Source of the DNA: Thiomicrorhabdus sp. Kp2
GTDB lineage: Bacteria > Pseudomonadota > Gammaproteobacteria > Thiomicrospirales > Thiomicrospiraceae
Direction of reading: 5' to 3'
DNA length: 64,000 bases
NCBI RefSeq assembly: GCF_000478585.1
Contig: NZ_ARWI01000001.1
Coordinates: 1-64,000 of the forward strand
In this document: piece after piece, positions 42,908 to 52,280 of the stretch
Position numbering within the stretch: the first letter of the stretch is position 1
How the letters are laid out: every line of letters starts with the position of its first letter
Notes under the pieces: generated by a model
What the model was told of the DNA's origin: nothing
Database searches by the model: none
The model's input: the letters and a program-made list of their open reading frames with translations, nothing else
Translations under genes and position numbers: made by a program

Positions 42908-44002
42908 ATGATTATTTTAAGAACTCTGTTATTGATGCTTTTTACCACAATCTTGTTGCCTGTAAATGCGAGTGAAAAACCGTTTGTGATTAAACCGCTT
43001 GCAGAGGATTTAGGGATTGTCTGGGGCATGGATTTTTTGGATGAGACAAATCTGATTTTTACCCAACGAAGTGGGCAAGCAGGTTTGCTTAATATTCAGA
43101 CAGGCCAGGTCACTTGGTTAAAAGGCTTGCCAGAAGTTCATAATGAAAACCAGGGCGGTTTGTTAGATGTAAAAGCGGCGCCCAATTATGCCCAAATAGG
43201 TTGGATTTATTTTACCTATAGCAAACCAACCGTTACTTCGGCAGTGACCACTTTGGCTCGTGCAAAGCTAGCAGGCAATAACTTACTAAACTGGCAAGAT
43301 TTAATGGTTACTCAATCCGAAAGTTTTAAAGACATTCACTTTGGTAGCCGAATTGCGTTTGATGACCAAGACCATGTTTTTTTCAGTGTAGGAGATCGCG
43401 GTAACAGAGGAAATGCCCAAGATTTAAGCAATCATGCGGGTACCATTATTCGATTAAACCAGGATGGCTCTGTCCCCAAAGACAACCCGTTTGTGGGCGA
43501 TGCTAATGCATTGGATGAGATTTGGAGTTATGGTCATCGTAATCCGCAAGGGTTAGTGTTTGACGGTAAAACCAATCGTTTATGGGAGATAGAACATGGC
43601 CCGCGTGGTGGAGATGAAATCAACCTTATAGAGAAAGGTCAAAATTACGGATGGCCAATCGTCTCGCAAGGTAAAGAGTATTTTTCAGGTAGGCCTGTGG
43701 GCGAGCGCCATCAAGAAGGGGTGATTGAACCAGTCAAAGTCTATATCCCGTCTATTGCACCTAGTGGTTTGATTGTGTATCAGGGAAATGAATTCCGCAC
43801 ATGGCAAGGGAGTCTATTTGCAGGGGCTTTGGTATTACGCCATCTCAATCAAGTGGTATTGGATAAAAATGGCAAAGCCATTGCCGAAAATCGTTATTTA
43901 CAAGCCTTGGAACAACGCGTAAGAAGTTTAACTCAAGATAAACAAGGGCGAATCTATGTGGCAACGGATAATGGCGTGATTTATAGGCTGAGCGCTCAAT
44001 AA
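42908..44002 (+). CDS. PQQ-dependent sugar dehydrogenase, periplasmic (YliI-like)
   Basis: 364 residues from the ATG at 42908, chosen because AAAGG is seven bases upstream; another ATG at 42902 is too close. A signal peptide ends PVNASE. The six-bladed propeller has IVWGMDFL, NQGGLLDVKAAPNY, GSRIAFDDQDHVFFSVGDRG, WSYGHRNPQGLVFD and WEIEHGPRGGDEIN, the GDH-like PQQ-binding set seen in E. coli YliI. It would oxidise aldose sugars in the periplasm and pass electrons onward. Whether the cell makes PQQ is not visible here. Confidence 0.88.
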   Translation: MIILRTLLLMLFTTILLPVNASEKPFVIKPLAEDLGIVWGMDFLDETNLIFTQRSGQAGLLNIQTGQVTWLKGLPEVHNENQGGLLDVKAAPNYAQIGWIYFTYSKPTVTSAVTTLARAKLAGNNLLNWQDLMVTQSESFKDIHFGSRIAFDDQDHVFFSVGDRGNRGNAQDLSNHAGTIIRLNQDGSVPKDNPFVGDANALDEIWSYGHRNPQGLVFDGKTNRLWEIEHGPRGGDEINLIEKGQNYGWPIVSQGKEYFSGRPVGERHQEGVIEPVKVYIPSIAPSGLIVYQGNEFRTWQGSLFAGALVLRHLNQVVLDKNGKAIAENRYLQALEQRVRSLTQDKQGRIYVATDNGVIYRLSAQ

Positions 44003-44146
44003 TCGGTTTTAAGTTTTGTATTGAATAACTGAATGCGCCTTACTGAAATAGAAAAACGGCAAACAGCCTTGGCTTTGAGAAAATTCAGGCATGGTTGAAA
44101 GGGATGGGTTTTACTAACAACACATCCCTGTAACTTTATTTGCTAG

Positions 44147-45193
44147 TTAAGGCGAAGGGTAGGTGTATTTTTGGTGAATTTGTTCCAGCTCTGTAAGCAG
44201 TTCATCGTTTAATTTGGTGTGAATGGAGTCGATGTTCTCTTTGAGTTGTGACATTGTCGTGGCACCAATGATATTGCTGGTGACAAATGGACGTGTGTTG
44301 ACATAACTCAGTGCCATTTGGGTTAAAGACAGCTCATGCTTTTGAGCTAAATCATAATAAGCTTGAGTGGCTGCTTGCGCTTGTGGGTTTTGGTAGCGAT
44401 CAAAACGAGGAAAGAGAGTGATGCGTGCCTCTTCAGGCCATTGATTATTCAGGTACTTTCCGCTTAATACACCAAAAGCCAAAGGCGAGTAGGCTAGTAA
44501 GCCAACATTTTCTTGGTGAGCAATTTCAGCCAATCCAACTTCATAACTGCGGTTTAAAAGATTGTACGGGTTTTGTACTGAAACAATCTTCTCCAGCCCA
44601 AGCTCTTTAGCGACTTGGATAAACTTCATGGTAGCCCACGCTGTCTCATTTGATAAACCAATGCTACGAATTTTACCCGCTTTCACTTGTTTTGAAAGCG
44701 CCTCTAAGGTCTCCGCGATTGGCGTTAAATCTTCTGGTGAGTTTTTAGGGTGTTCAAAACCGAGTTGACCAAAATAGTTGGTTGGGCGTTCAGGCCAATG
44801 CAGTTGGTAAAGATCAAGGTAGTCGGTTTGAAGGCGTGTGAGTGATTGATTTAGGGCTGTTTCAATAGTCAATTGATTAAAGCGCGTTTTGCCATCACGA
44901 ATATGCTCAACAAATTCACCTGGGCCTGCAATTTTAGAAGCCAGTACAATTTCATCTCGGCGTCCAGTTGCGGCAAGCCAGTTGCCGATAATACGTTCCG
45001 TTGCTCCATAGGTTTCGGCTTTGGGTGGTACGGAGTAGAGCTCTGCTGTGTCCCAAAAGTTAACGCCTTGACCTAAAGCAAAATCCATCTGTTTAAAGGC
45101 TTCTGCTTGAGTGTTTTGTTGACCCCAAGTCATGGTGCCTAAACAGATTTTACTCACTTTGATCGAAGTATTTCCTAAATGACTGTATTGCAT
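44147..45193 (-). CDS. tas: NADP(H)-dependent aldo/keto reductase, Tas type
   Basis: 348 residues, an AKR barrel. Catalytic residues are Asp and Tyr in FWDTAELYSVPP, Lys in VLASKIAGPG and His in YQLHWPERP. The long insert after ETYGATERIIGNWLA and the start MQYSHLGNTSIKVSKICLGTM match E. coli Tas. It reduces aldehydes or ketones with NADPH; the natural substrate is not known. An AAGGGG ribosome site precedes the ATG. It is convergent with the sugar dehydrogenase gene. Confidence 0.88.
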   Translation of the reverse strand: MQYSHLGNTSIKVSKICLGTMTWGQQNTQAEAFKQMDFALGQGVNFWDTAELYSVPPKAETYGATERIIGNWLAATGRRDEIVLASKIAGPGEFVEHIRDGKTRFNQLTIETALNQSLTRLQTDYLDLYQLHWPERPTNYFGQLGFEHPKNSPEDLTPIAETLEALSKQVKAGKIRSIGLSNETAWATMKFIQVAKELGLEKIVSVQNPYNLLNRSYEVGLAEIAHQENVGLLAYSPLAFGVLSGKYLNNQWPEEARITLFPRFDRYQNPQAQAATQAYYDLAQKHELSLTQMALSYVNTRPFVTSNIIGATTMSQLKENIDSIHTKLNDELLTELEQIHQKYTYPSP

Positions 45194-45499
45194 ATTGCCC
45201 CTTTGAAAGCCGTTTGAATTTTGATTGTATTACGACACTCTATAATATTATAAAACGTGATTCATTCAGAAGAAAAAGACTCAACAAAACAGAACCTCCA
45301 GAGCAATTAGCAGCTAGTTCGCTCTTCTTTTCATTGATTTAATTTTTAATTTGAGTTCATTGATTAATCTTGTTGGTTTAGAAACCCAGTTATTATTTTT
45401 TTGCAGGATTCAGTTTATTGGTAACGAAGTGTTGGTAACTAAATGTTGTTTAGGATACGATGAATGATAATTTCATAATAAATACATTTAGAAGCGACA
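45194..45499. other. Divergent intergenic region
   Basis: A 306-base AT-rich gap between tas (-) and the solute-binding protein gene (+). It must hold both promoters. I see no repeat, operator or open frame that I can support. Confidence 0.5.
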
Positions 45500-46309
45500 A
45501 TGATGAACCTGATTGCTACCTTGCAGAGAAAGCGTAAATTACATTTTGTAACCTTTATTTTTAGTTTCGTTCTATTTGTACCCCAACAAAGCATGGCGGA
45601 TACTTTAAGAATAGCAACGGATGAATGGTGTCCTTATGACTGTATTGCCTCTCAGAATGATGGCAAAGTCGGTTATATGGGTGATCTTTTGGTTGCCGCT
45701 ATGCAGAACAGGGGGCATAAAGTTGAGTTTGTTGAGGTTTCTTATTCTAGAGGTTTAGAACTGGTTAGAGAAGGAAAGTTGGATGCTACGATGGCTTGCT
45801 TTAAAGAGGAAGCCCCCGATTTTGTCTTTTCAAATGCGGTTCAAGGAATAAGCAATAGCACCTTTTTTAGTCGCAAAGGCAATGATTGGCGCTATCAAGG
45901 ATTAGATTCCCTTAAGCAAGCTAAAATGATTGGTGTCATTAAAGGATATGATTATGTCGATTCTGAGGTTATGGATTATATTAATCAACACCCTAAAAAT
46001 GTTTTGGAAATTACTGGCGAAAAGCCTCTTGAAAGGCTGTTGCAAATGTTATTGTCAGGACGTTTGACTGCGGTTATTGACGATAAAATGGTTCTGGAAT
46101 ACAAAATACAGCAAATGGGGTATGCCGATCAGGTTCGGGTTTCTGGCTCGACCTCCGCGGTGATTAATGTTTACTCAGGATTCTCTCCAGTACTTCCAAA
46201 ATCTAAGCAGTATGCCCAGATTTTAGAAGAGGAAGTTGAAAAGATGCGTCAAAGTGGCCAGTTGCAAAAAATCCTGTCGACTTATGGTATTCAAGATTGG
46301 CAGCGTTAA
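45500..46309 (+). CDS. Periplasmic solute-binding protein, family 3
   Basis: 269 residues. A signal peptide with a basic start (QRKRKLH) ends SMADT. The mature protein begins LRIATDEWCPYDC and has GYMGDLLVAAMQNRGHKVEFVE, the SBP family 3 lobes, with two close Cys. Members bind amino acids or other small polar ligands. No ABC permease or ATPase gene follows. Instead, the next gene, 17 bases downstream, is a membrane diguanylate cyclase, so this protein is more likely a signal receptor than a transport component. Confidence 0.88.
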   Translation: MMNLIATLQRKRKLHFVTFIFSFVLFVPQQSMADTLRIATDEWCPYDCIASQNDGKVGYMGDLLVAAMQNRGHKVEFVEVSYSRGLELVREGKLDATMACFKEEAPDFVFSNAVQGISNSTFFSRKGNDWRYQGLDSLKQAKMIGVIKGYDYVDSEVMDYINQHPKNVLEITGEKPLERLLQMLLSGRLTAVIDDKMVLEYKIQQMGYADQVRVSGSTSAVINVYSGFSPVLPKSKQYAQILEEEVEKMRQSGQLQKILSTYGIQDWQR

Positions 46310-46326
46310 GTTCAAGTTAGACGATT

Positions 46327-47676
46327 ATGTTCCGATATCGCCACTCCATTGCACTACATTTATTAGTAGTCATTTTCGGTTTTTATTTTATTGTGACGCT
46401 ATTGGTTACTGCCATTCAGCTTTATAAAGAGTACGAGAATACTAAAAATACCTTCTATCAAGAAATCCAGTTATTGCCAGCGACTTTTAGCCAAGGGATT
46501 AGTGACTCTGTCTGGACTTATAATCAAGAATTACTTGAATCCATTTTAAAAGGCGTCTACAACATCCCGATTGTTGTGGGCGTTGAAGTGAAATCTCTCG
46601 ACCATAAAATGGATTATAAGATCGGTGCGATATTCGATGATGAATTACGCCCAGTATTTTATGATAGCCAAGGAAAACTTTCTCAGCCAACTGAGACTGG
46701 GTTGGGGTCGTCCTCTCTTTTTAGTCACACTTTTCCAATTACGTATAATGGGCCCGCTTTCAAGGAGCTGCAACCTTTAGGTCAAGTGACGCTTTATTCG
46801 AATGAACGTCTGGTTTTTGAGCGCGTGAAATACGGTTTCTTTTTGATTCTGATTAACTCAGTGGTCAAAACCTTTGCGCTTTGGCTGATTGCTTTTTATT
46901 TTATCAAACGTTATTTGGGCGAACCCCTAAATGAGTTTACCGATAAAATTAAGAGTCAGGATATAAACGAACCTAAGCCAATCACTTTAGAACTGCCCTG
47001 GTCCGATAAAAATGAGATACAGGTTCTAAAAGGCAGTTATAACCAAATGATTGAAGAGTTAAACACCAAACAGCAAGCATTGGTGACGCTTAATGCCGAA
47101 CTCGATCAAATGGTTAAAGTTCGTACACATCAGCTTGAAAAGGCAAAAGATGAGGCTGAATTACTTGCTTCTACCGATATGCTCACCAATTTAAAGACGC
47201 GTCGTGCCTTTTTCGATATTGGTAATCATCTCTTTAATGAAGCCGTCCGTAATGGTGAACATTTGAGTATGATTATGATGGATATCGACCACTTTAAAAC
47301 CATTAACGATACTTATGGTCACTCGGCTGGAGATAAGGTACTAGCAGCTTTTGCGCAAACAATTTCATCGCTTATTCGTACTTCAGATTTGAATGGACGG
47401 CTTGGCGGTGAAGAATTTGCCCTAATTCTAGCTCGGACTGATGAGCAAGGAGCTAAGTTGTTAGCGGAAAAAATTCGGCAGGCATTTATGAAGCTTCAGG
47501 TGGAGCACGAGGGACAAATCATTACCAGTAGTGCGAGTTTTGGTGTGATCGAAGCTAATCCAAAAAACTTTACTTTAGAGGAGACTTTAGCTCAATCCGA
47601 TCAAGCTTTATACGAAGCAAAACACCGAGGTAGGAATCAGGTAGTCTGTTACAGCGAGCTTCACTCTGTCTCTTGA
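46327..47676 (+). CDS. Membrane diguanylate cyclase with periplasmic sensor domain
   Basis: 449 residues. A first membrane span (residues 10-30) and a second (about 176-195) enclose a periplasmic domain of about 140 residues. A HAMP-like linker and coiled coil (about 195-280) lead to a GGDEF domain: TDMLTNLKTRRAF, MDIDHFKTINDTYGHSAGD, and the active loop GGEEF. The RTSD motif five residues before the loop is a c-di-GMP inhibition site. It is probably translated with the binding protein gene 17 bases upstream. Confidence 0.9.
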   Translation: MFRYRHSIALHLLVVIFGFYFIVTLLVTAIQLYKEYENTKNTFYQEIQLLPATFSQGISDSVWTYNQELLESILKGVYNIPIVVGVEVKSLDHKMDYKIGAIFDDELRPVFYDSQGKLSQPTETGLGSSSLFSHTFPITYNGPAFKELQPLGQVTLYSNERLVFERVKYGFFLILINSVVKTFALWLIAFYFIKRYLGEPLNEFTDKIKSQDINEPKPITLELPWSDKNEIQVLKGSYNQMIEELNTKQQALVTLNAELDQMVKVRTHQLEKAKDEAELLASTDMLTNLKTRRAFFDIGNHLFNEAVRNGEHLSMIMMDIDHFKTINDTYGHSAGDKVLAAFAQTISSLIRTSDLNGRLGGEEFALILARTDEQGAKLLAEKIRQAFMKLQVEHEGQIITSSASFGVIEANPKNFTLEETLAQSDQALYEAKHRGRNQVVCYSELHSVS

Positions 47677-47820
47677 AATATAAAATCAATACAACCACTC
47701 TCAATAAAGTGACTCTGTTGTTTCAAATCTAAATGAATAAAAAGAACTTAAAGTGGATATTTATTTTTCATTAGATTGTGAGTGGTTAAGCTTGAGTAAT
47801 TTTTTATTTAAACGAATAAA

Positions 47821-47904
47821 AACCCCGTTTAGTGAAGTGCCCTCATAGATTGGTGTCCAACCTTTAGGGGGGCACTTTATAGCCATTTGGTTAAGCGGGT
47901 TTTA
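47821..47904 (+). terminator. Terminator-like hairpin with a nested hairpin insert
   Basis: Outer arms AACCCCGTTTA and GGTTAAGCGGGTTTT match the terminator family seen at 39019 and 55477. The normal short loop is replaced by about 55 bases that fold into AAGTGCCC/GGGCACTT with an inner TTGG/CCAA. Confidence 0.55.
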
Positions 47905-47940
47905 TTAAAATAGTTTGATTAAAACCAACCTGTTTTACAT

Positions 47941-48375
47941 CTAGAATTCAAACGCTTTTATAACATTATCCACGTTTTGCTGAGTCAGGTTTTTTGCGAG
48001 AGATTTAGATATTTTTGATTTTGTTGTCGCGGTAAGTTTTGTTTCTACTTTACTGTGAATGGGATCAGAAATAGCGAGATAAATTTTTTCTTCATGTTTG
48101 TCTGCAAATTCATTAATAAACCCGCTAATGAGTTCAATGGAGCGGTGTTTTATTTCAAGGTCGCTTTTGTTTTCATAGGAACTATTGGCCCCAGTAACAG
48201 AGTTGGAATAGTCTCCCGCCTTGTCGCTATAGAGTTCAGATATTTTTGTGCGAACCTCTGTGTTTTCAGTTGATTGGTAGGCTTGTAGAGAAGTGCTGTT
48301 TTGTTCACTTTTATTGACCGCAAAAACTTTAATATTTCCTAAATCAACAAGTATTGCATAACCGATTGTGCTCAT
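47941..48375 (-). CDS. Host-attachment (bacterial eRF1-like) family protein, divergent
   Basis: 144 residues, cytoplasmic. The start YAILVDLGNIKVFAVNK and the end IYLAISDPIHSKVETKL, then SKSLAKNLTQQNVDNVIKAF follow the pattern of the Host_attach/baeRF family, related to archaeal release factor domains. Similarity is partial and judged by eye. No function is established for the family beyond early work on plant attachment. A very strong ribosome site (GGAGG) precedes the ATG. Confidence 0.55.
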   Translation of the reverse strand: MSTIGYAILVDLGNIKVFAVNKSEQNSTSLQAYQSTENTEVRTKISELYSDKAGDYSNSVTGANSSYENKSDLEIKHRSIELISGFINEFADKHEEKIYLAISDPIHSKVETKLTATTKSKISKSLAKNLTQQNVDNVIKAFEF

Positions 48376-48588
48376 TTGAATCCTCCTAAATTGGAAATTT
48401 ACATATGTATGCTTTGTGGGTTATAACTAGAGACATATTAGGCATGTAATGTTCGGAAAAACAAATGCTTATCTTGTCCCAATCTTTCATACTAAACTAA
48501 TTTTGGGATTCATTCGAATCTTTATTGTTTATATTTAGTGTTCCGTTTTGTGGGGGAAGCTTTAAAGACTTTTAATGAGAGCCTGTCT

Positions 48589-48600
48589 ACCAGGCCTGGT
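48589..48600. repeat. 12-bp iterated palindrome, copy 15
   Basis: A perfect copy 36 bases before the start of the gene at 48637, in its 5' region. Confidence 0.9.
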
Positions 48601-48636
48601 AAACTTATCAATAACCGTTTTGTTGGAGGAGGTCTT

Positions 48637-48984
48637 ATGAACTTATTACAAGTACTTGTTTCTTGGCCAACCGTTGATTTTAAAAGAGTGTTACATAAAG
48701 AGCTTCAGCAAGTGGATAAATCGCAATGGCCTTTACAGCAAGGGCTGGCCATGAGTAACCGTGTGGCAGACACGGATATTAGTTTTATGTTACTTAATGC
48801 CGATGAAACTAAGCAAGCTTTGGTTTTGACGGTATTGGTATTTTATACTGGCATGGAGGCGGGAGATTGTTGTGCGGATGATCCAACGCCTATTTGCGAA
48901 CTACCCGAACAGTGCAAAATAAGACTGACCATTCATAAACCTGCTGGAGAAACCGATGTTTGTTTGCTTGCCGAAGGTGCGTAA
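48637..48984 (+). CDS. Conserved hypothetical protein with Cys cluster
   Basis: 115 residues from the ATG at 48637, chosen for the strong site GGAGGAGG upstream; the frame is open to a TTG at 48538, but that would read through a palindrome copy. There is no signal peptide. The sequence VLVSWPTVDFKRVL, then FYTGMEAGDCCADDPTPICELPEQC, has a notable group of four Cys that could bind a metal. I do not recognise a named family. It is monocistronic with a palindrome copy on each side. Confidence 0.7.
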   Translation: MNLLQVLVSWPTVDFKRVLHKELQQVDKSQWPLQQGLAMSNRVADTDISFMLLNADETKQALVLTVLVFYTGMEAGDCCADDPTPICELPEQCKIRLTIHKPAGETDVCLLAEGA

Positions 48985-48987
48985 ATA

Positions 48988-48999
48988 ACCAGGCCTGGT
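48988..48999. repeat. 12-bp iterated palindrome, copy 16
   Basis: A perfect copy four bases after the stop codon of the gene at 48637. Confidence 0.9.
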
Positions 49000-49245
49000 A
49001 TGTTCAGTGTCCAATGAGCTTTTGAAAACATAGAGTGCTTAATTTTATATATCAAAATTGTTTAACCCTCGTTTAATCTTTGTTTAATCAACCTGTTAGA
49101 GCAGGTATGTTAAAACCAATAAAACACGCCTTTCATTTCTTATTGGTTAATTCCTCTAGCGCCTTTATACATTTTGTTTTTTACGGCCTTCTGGTAATAT
49201 CAATACTGAACGACTAGCCAAATTGAGCTAATTGAAGGAGGAGTC

Positions 49246-49914
49246 ATGTTTTATAAAATGTTATTAATGTGTACCACCGTTATCATGCTTTTTTCAGTAC
49301 CAGCTTGGTCTGCAGAAGTGTCCAAGCCTGAACTTAAGGTAAAAATCACCGATAAAATCGGTTCTATCACCGTGTTGCACAATGGCAAGCCGATTGTGAT
49401 ACAGCGTAACCAAAATGCAGAAAACACCATTGTTAAAGATTACGCTTTAACCTCAAGAAATTGCCCGCCTTTTTGTGTGCAACCCATCAATTTACTGCCA
49501 GGGGTTCATACAATTGGTGAACTGGAGATGTTAACTTTTCTTAAAGGTAAATCGAATGGGGATAAGAACCTATTAATTATTGATTCACGAACGCCAGACT
49601 GGGTTGCTAAAGGCACTATTCCTACGGCGATTAATATTCCGTGGACGCAACTGTACCGTAAAGCGTCTAATTTTGAACCAATGGTGGTTGAGAGTATTTT
49701 GACCGAGCGTTTTGGAGCCAAAGTGGAAGATGGCATTTGGGACTTTTCCAATGCAAAGGATTTGGTGATGTTTTGTAATGGTCCTTGGTGTGGTCAGTCA
49801 CCAACTAATATTAAAACCTTAGTCAGTATGGGCTATCCAGCAGATAAAATTTATTGGTATCGAGGCGGTATGCAAGCCTGGAATGCGTTAGGCTTAACAA
49901 CGGTTAAACCATAA
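49246..49914 (+). CDS. Periplasmic rhodanese-like protein
   Basis: 222 residues. The signal peptide ends PAWSAE. A single rhodanese domain has LLIIDSRTPDWVAKGTIPTAINIPW and the active loop MFCNGPWCGQSP with the nucleophilic Cys, then YPADKIYWYRGGMQAWNALGL. It should carry a persulfide, so it may take part in periplasmic sulfur transfer. An additional CPPFC motif (RNCPPFCVQP) lies before the domain. A GGAGGAG ribosome site precedes the ATG. Confidence 0.85.
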   Translation: MFYKMLLMCTTVIMLFSVPAWSAEVSKPELKVKITDKIGSITVLHNGKPIVIQRNQNAENTIVKDYALTSRNCPPFCVQPINLLPGVHTIGELEMLTFLKGKSNGDKNLLIIDSRTPDWVAKGTIPTAINIPWTQLYRKASNFEPMVVESILTERFGAKVEDGIWDFSNAKDLVMFCNGPWCGQSPTNIKTLVSMGYPADKIYWYRGGMQAWNALGLTTVKP

Positions 49915-50026
49915 ACAAACCCTGAACTAACCATAATCTAACCGTAATATAACTCTTAAAACAATCTCGTTTTATACAAAATTTAATTTACCGTAGGCTT
50001 ACAAGACATCGTTAAACTCTATGTTT

Positions 50027-50090
50027 GCCAGGCCTGGTAAATTAAATGTATTGAAAGCCCCGTTTGACCAGTGTGTGAAACGGGTTTTTT
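50027..50090 (+). terminator. Near-palindrome plus intrinsic terminator after the rhodanese gene
   Basis: GCCAGGCCTGGT (one mismatch to the 12-mer) is at 50027-50038. The terminator CCCGTTT/AAACGGG with T run is at 50058-50090. Confidence 0.75.
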
Positions 50091-50205
50091 ATTGGGTAAT
50101 GAAATGATTTAGGGTAGCGGCAATGGATGGGGTTTAAATAAAACTTTCCAACAGGCGCTTTATAAATATAAGATGGTTGAAGTTTCTCTATAAGAGGGTT
50201 TACAG

Positions 50206-51468
50206 GTGCGTATTTGGCTTTTTTTGATAATGGTTTTTTTGGGTGTTTCAACTGCACAAGCAAGTAGCCATTTTAATTTGTCGCTTGATTCTGGTGAGGA
50301 GGTGGCGGTTAAAGTTTATCCAGCGACTTTTTCGGACTCAGAAAAGCCTTTATTAATCTGGTTTACCGAAGGCTATGCAAGCCGTCCGCCTTTTAGACAA
50401 TTAATATCTGAATTCAATGACCTAGGTTATGAGTTTTGGCAGGTTGATTTGTTGGAGTCTTATTTTATTGAGCGCACACCAACCAATGTTCGAGCTTTAA
50501 CAGGTGAAGGTGTGGCGGCCGTTTTGCAATATGCAAACCAACAAAATCGAGGTTTTGTGCCAGTTAGTACAGGGCGAATGAGTTTGGTGTTATTGCGAGG
50601 TAGTCGTTTATGGCAGCTTAAAAGCGACCCTCAAAATGGGGTTGGAAAGTTGAAGCAGGTGGTGACCTTTTTTCCGAATCTATTTGATGCCCCTAAAAAA
50701 GCGGGGGATGCACCTGCGTTATTCCCAATTGTTTCTGCAAGCAGTTTGCCGATTACGCTTGTTCAGCCAACACAGGGCACCTATAAATGGAAATTACCTG
50801 AAGTCATTGAGGCGTTGGAAAGAAACCAGAGCCAAGTAACGGTTGCTGCGGCGCTTGATGTTAGAGATTGGTATTTTTTAAGACGTGAACCGACGGCTTT
50901 GGAGAAAAAATTAGGCGAGATGATTCCAGAGCAATTGGAAGTTTGGTTAAAAGCTGGGCTGGTTGCAGAAAACACTCGCTTTAAGCCTGTTAAAACCCTT
51001 TTAAACAAAGAGGCAACTGTTAGCGTAAAAGGGTTGGTGCCGATTGCCAGCCGTCCAGCACCTAATTTTCAGTTAACCGATATCTACGGTAAGGCGATTC
51101 AGTTAAACAATAAGCGGGGCAAAGTCATATTGCTGAATTTTTGGGCGAGTTGGTGTCCACCTTGTGTGAAAGAGATTCCTTCGATGAATCGCCTAGCAGA
51201 ATCGTTTAAGACGAGTGATTTTGAGATTGTCTCTGTGAATTTTAAAGAGAACCCAGAAACGATTGCAGCGTTTTTAAAGAGTGTAAAAGTGGATTTTCCA
51301 GTGCTGATTGATTTGGATGGAAAAGTCTCTAACCGTTATGAAATATTTTCTTTTCCAAGCTCTTTCATTATTGATGCCCAAGGTAATTTACGCTATTCAG
51401 TAAATGCGGCGATTGAGTGGGATGAACCTAAAATCAAAGAGACAATTGAATTAATGATTAAGGAGTAG
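50206..51468 (+). CDS. Exported protein with hydrolase-like N-terminus and TlpA thioredoxin domain
   Basis: 420 residues from a GTG. A signal peptide ends AQAS. Residues 25-270 look like an alpha/beta-hydrolase-type or unknown domain (LLIWFTEGYASRPPFRQL, DLGYEFWQVDLLESYF) without an obvious GxSxG nucleophile. The last 145 residues are a TlpA/ResA thioredoxin domain: PAPNFQLTDIYGKAI, then ILLNFWASWCPPCVKEIPSM with the redox pair CPPC, and a cis-Pro in FSFPSSFI. It should act as a periplasmic thiol-disulfide reductant. Confidence 0.85.
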   Translation: MRIWLFLIMVFLGVSTAQASSHFNLSLDSGEEVAVKVYPATFSDSEKPLLIWFTEGYASRPPFRQLISEFNDLGYEFWQVDLLESYFIERTPTNVRALTGEGVAAVLQYANQQNRGFVPVSTGRMSLVLLRGSRLWQLKSDPQNGVGKLKQVVTFFPNLFDAPKKAGDAPALFPIVSASSLPITLVQPTQGTYKWKLPEVIEALERNQSQVTVAAALDVRDWYFLRREPTALEKKLGEMIPEQLEVWLKAGLVAENTRFKPVKTLLNKEATVSVKGLVPIASRPAPNFQLTDIYGKAIQLNNKRGKVILLNFWASWCPPCVKEIPSMNRLAESFKTSDFEIVSVNFKENPETIAAFLKSVKVDFPVLIDLDGKVSNRYEIFSFPSSFIIDAQGNLRYSVNAAIEWDEPKIKETIELMIKE

Positions 51469-51554
51469 TCGTGTGATAGCAAAAATTTCTTTGAATTATT
51501 TTATTGGTCATTGGTTAATAACAAACCTTTGTAAAGAATTGGAAAGTAAAGCCT

Positions 51555-52028
51555 ATGTTAACGATTGAAGTACCTGGTAATGACACCCTAGAGTTAAAAC
51601 ACCTAGTTTTGGATTATAACGGCACCGTCGCTTGCGATGGCATTCTAAAAGAGAATGTTTTGAGCAAATTACAGGCGCTTTCTAGTCTATTGCAAGTGCA
51701 TGTGATTACCGCAGATACGCATGGTTCGGTGCATAACGCTTTTTTGGGCAGTGGGGTCACGATTTATGTGATTGAAAAGAGTCATCAAGACAAGCAGAAA
51801 CAAGACTATGTTAACCATTTGAACGCAAAAAACTGTGTTGCAGTTGGTAATGGCTTTAATGATGCGTTTATGCTTAAAGAGGCTGCTTTGGGAATTGTGG
51901 TTATTCAAGAGGAAGGCTGTTTCACCAAAACGCTTATGGCAAGCGATTTAGTATTTAGTAGTATTGTGGATGTTTTAGACTCTTTGCTTAAACCTAAGCG
52001 CCTAATGGCTTCTTTGCGTAATGCCTAA
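51555..52028 (+). CDS. Small HAD-like protein (soluble P-type ATPase family)
   Basis: 157 residues with no cap domain. Motif I is VLDYNGTVACDG; the second Asp of the usual DxD is replaced by Asn, as in P-type ATPases. Motif II is VITADTHG and motif IV is AVGNGFNDAFMLKEA. This matches COG4087 'soluble P-type ATPase' proteins, small HAD phosphatase relatives. The substrate is unknown. It is 86 bases after the TlpA-domain gene on the same strand. Confidence 0.78.
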   Translation: MLTIEVPGNDTLELKHLVLDYNGTVACDGILKENVLSKLQALSSLLQVHVITADTHGSVHNAFLGSGVTIYVIEKSHQDKQKQDYVNHLNAKNCVAVGNGFNDAFMLKEAALGIVVIQEEGCFTKTLMASDLVFSSIVDVLDSLLKPKRLMASLRNA

Positions 52029-52280
52029 TCTCATAAGGCGGGTTTAAACGAGTTAAGCAGCTGAATGGGGGGTAGATAGAGTGCATTAATCCTCTTAAGT
52101 TATGCCCAATAATAATATGACATACCATTTTGGATTAAACGTTATAATCAAAATTACTTGTGAGATTAACGAATGTTTGCTTTATTTAATGGGTAAAACG
52201 TTTCTCACTTGCTTTCTGATAAGTGAACCTGTTGGTAAATCTTTCTAATAATTATGAATAGCTTTGGTGCTTAATACATT

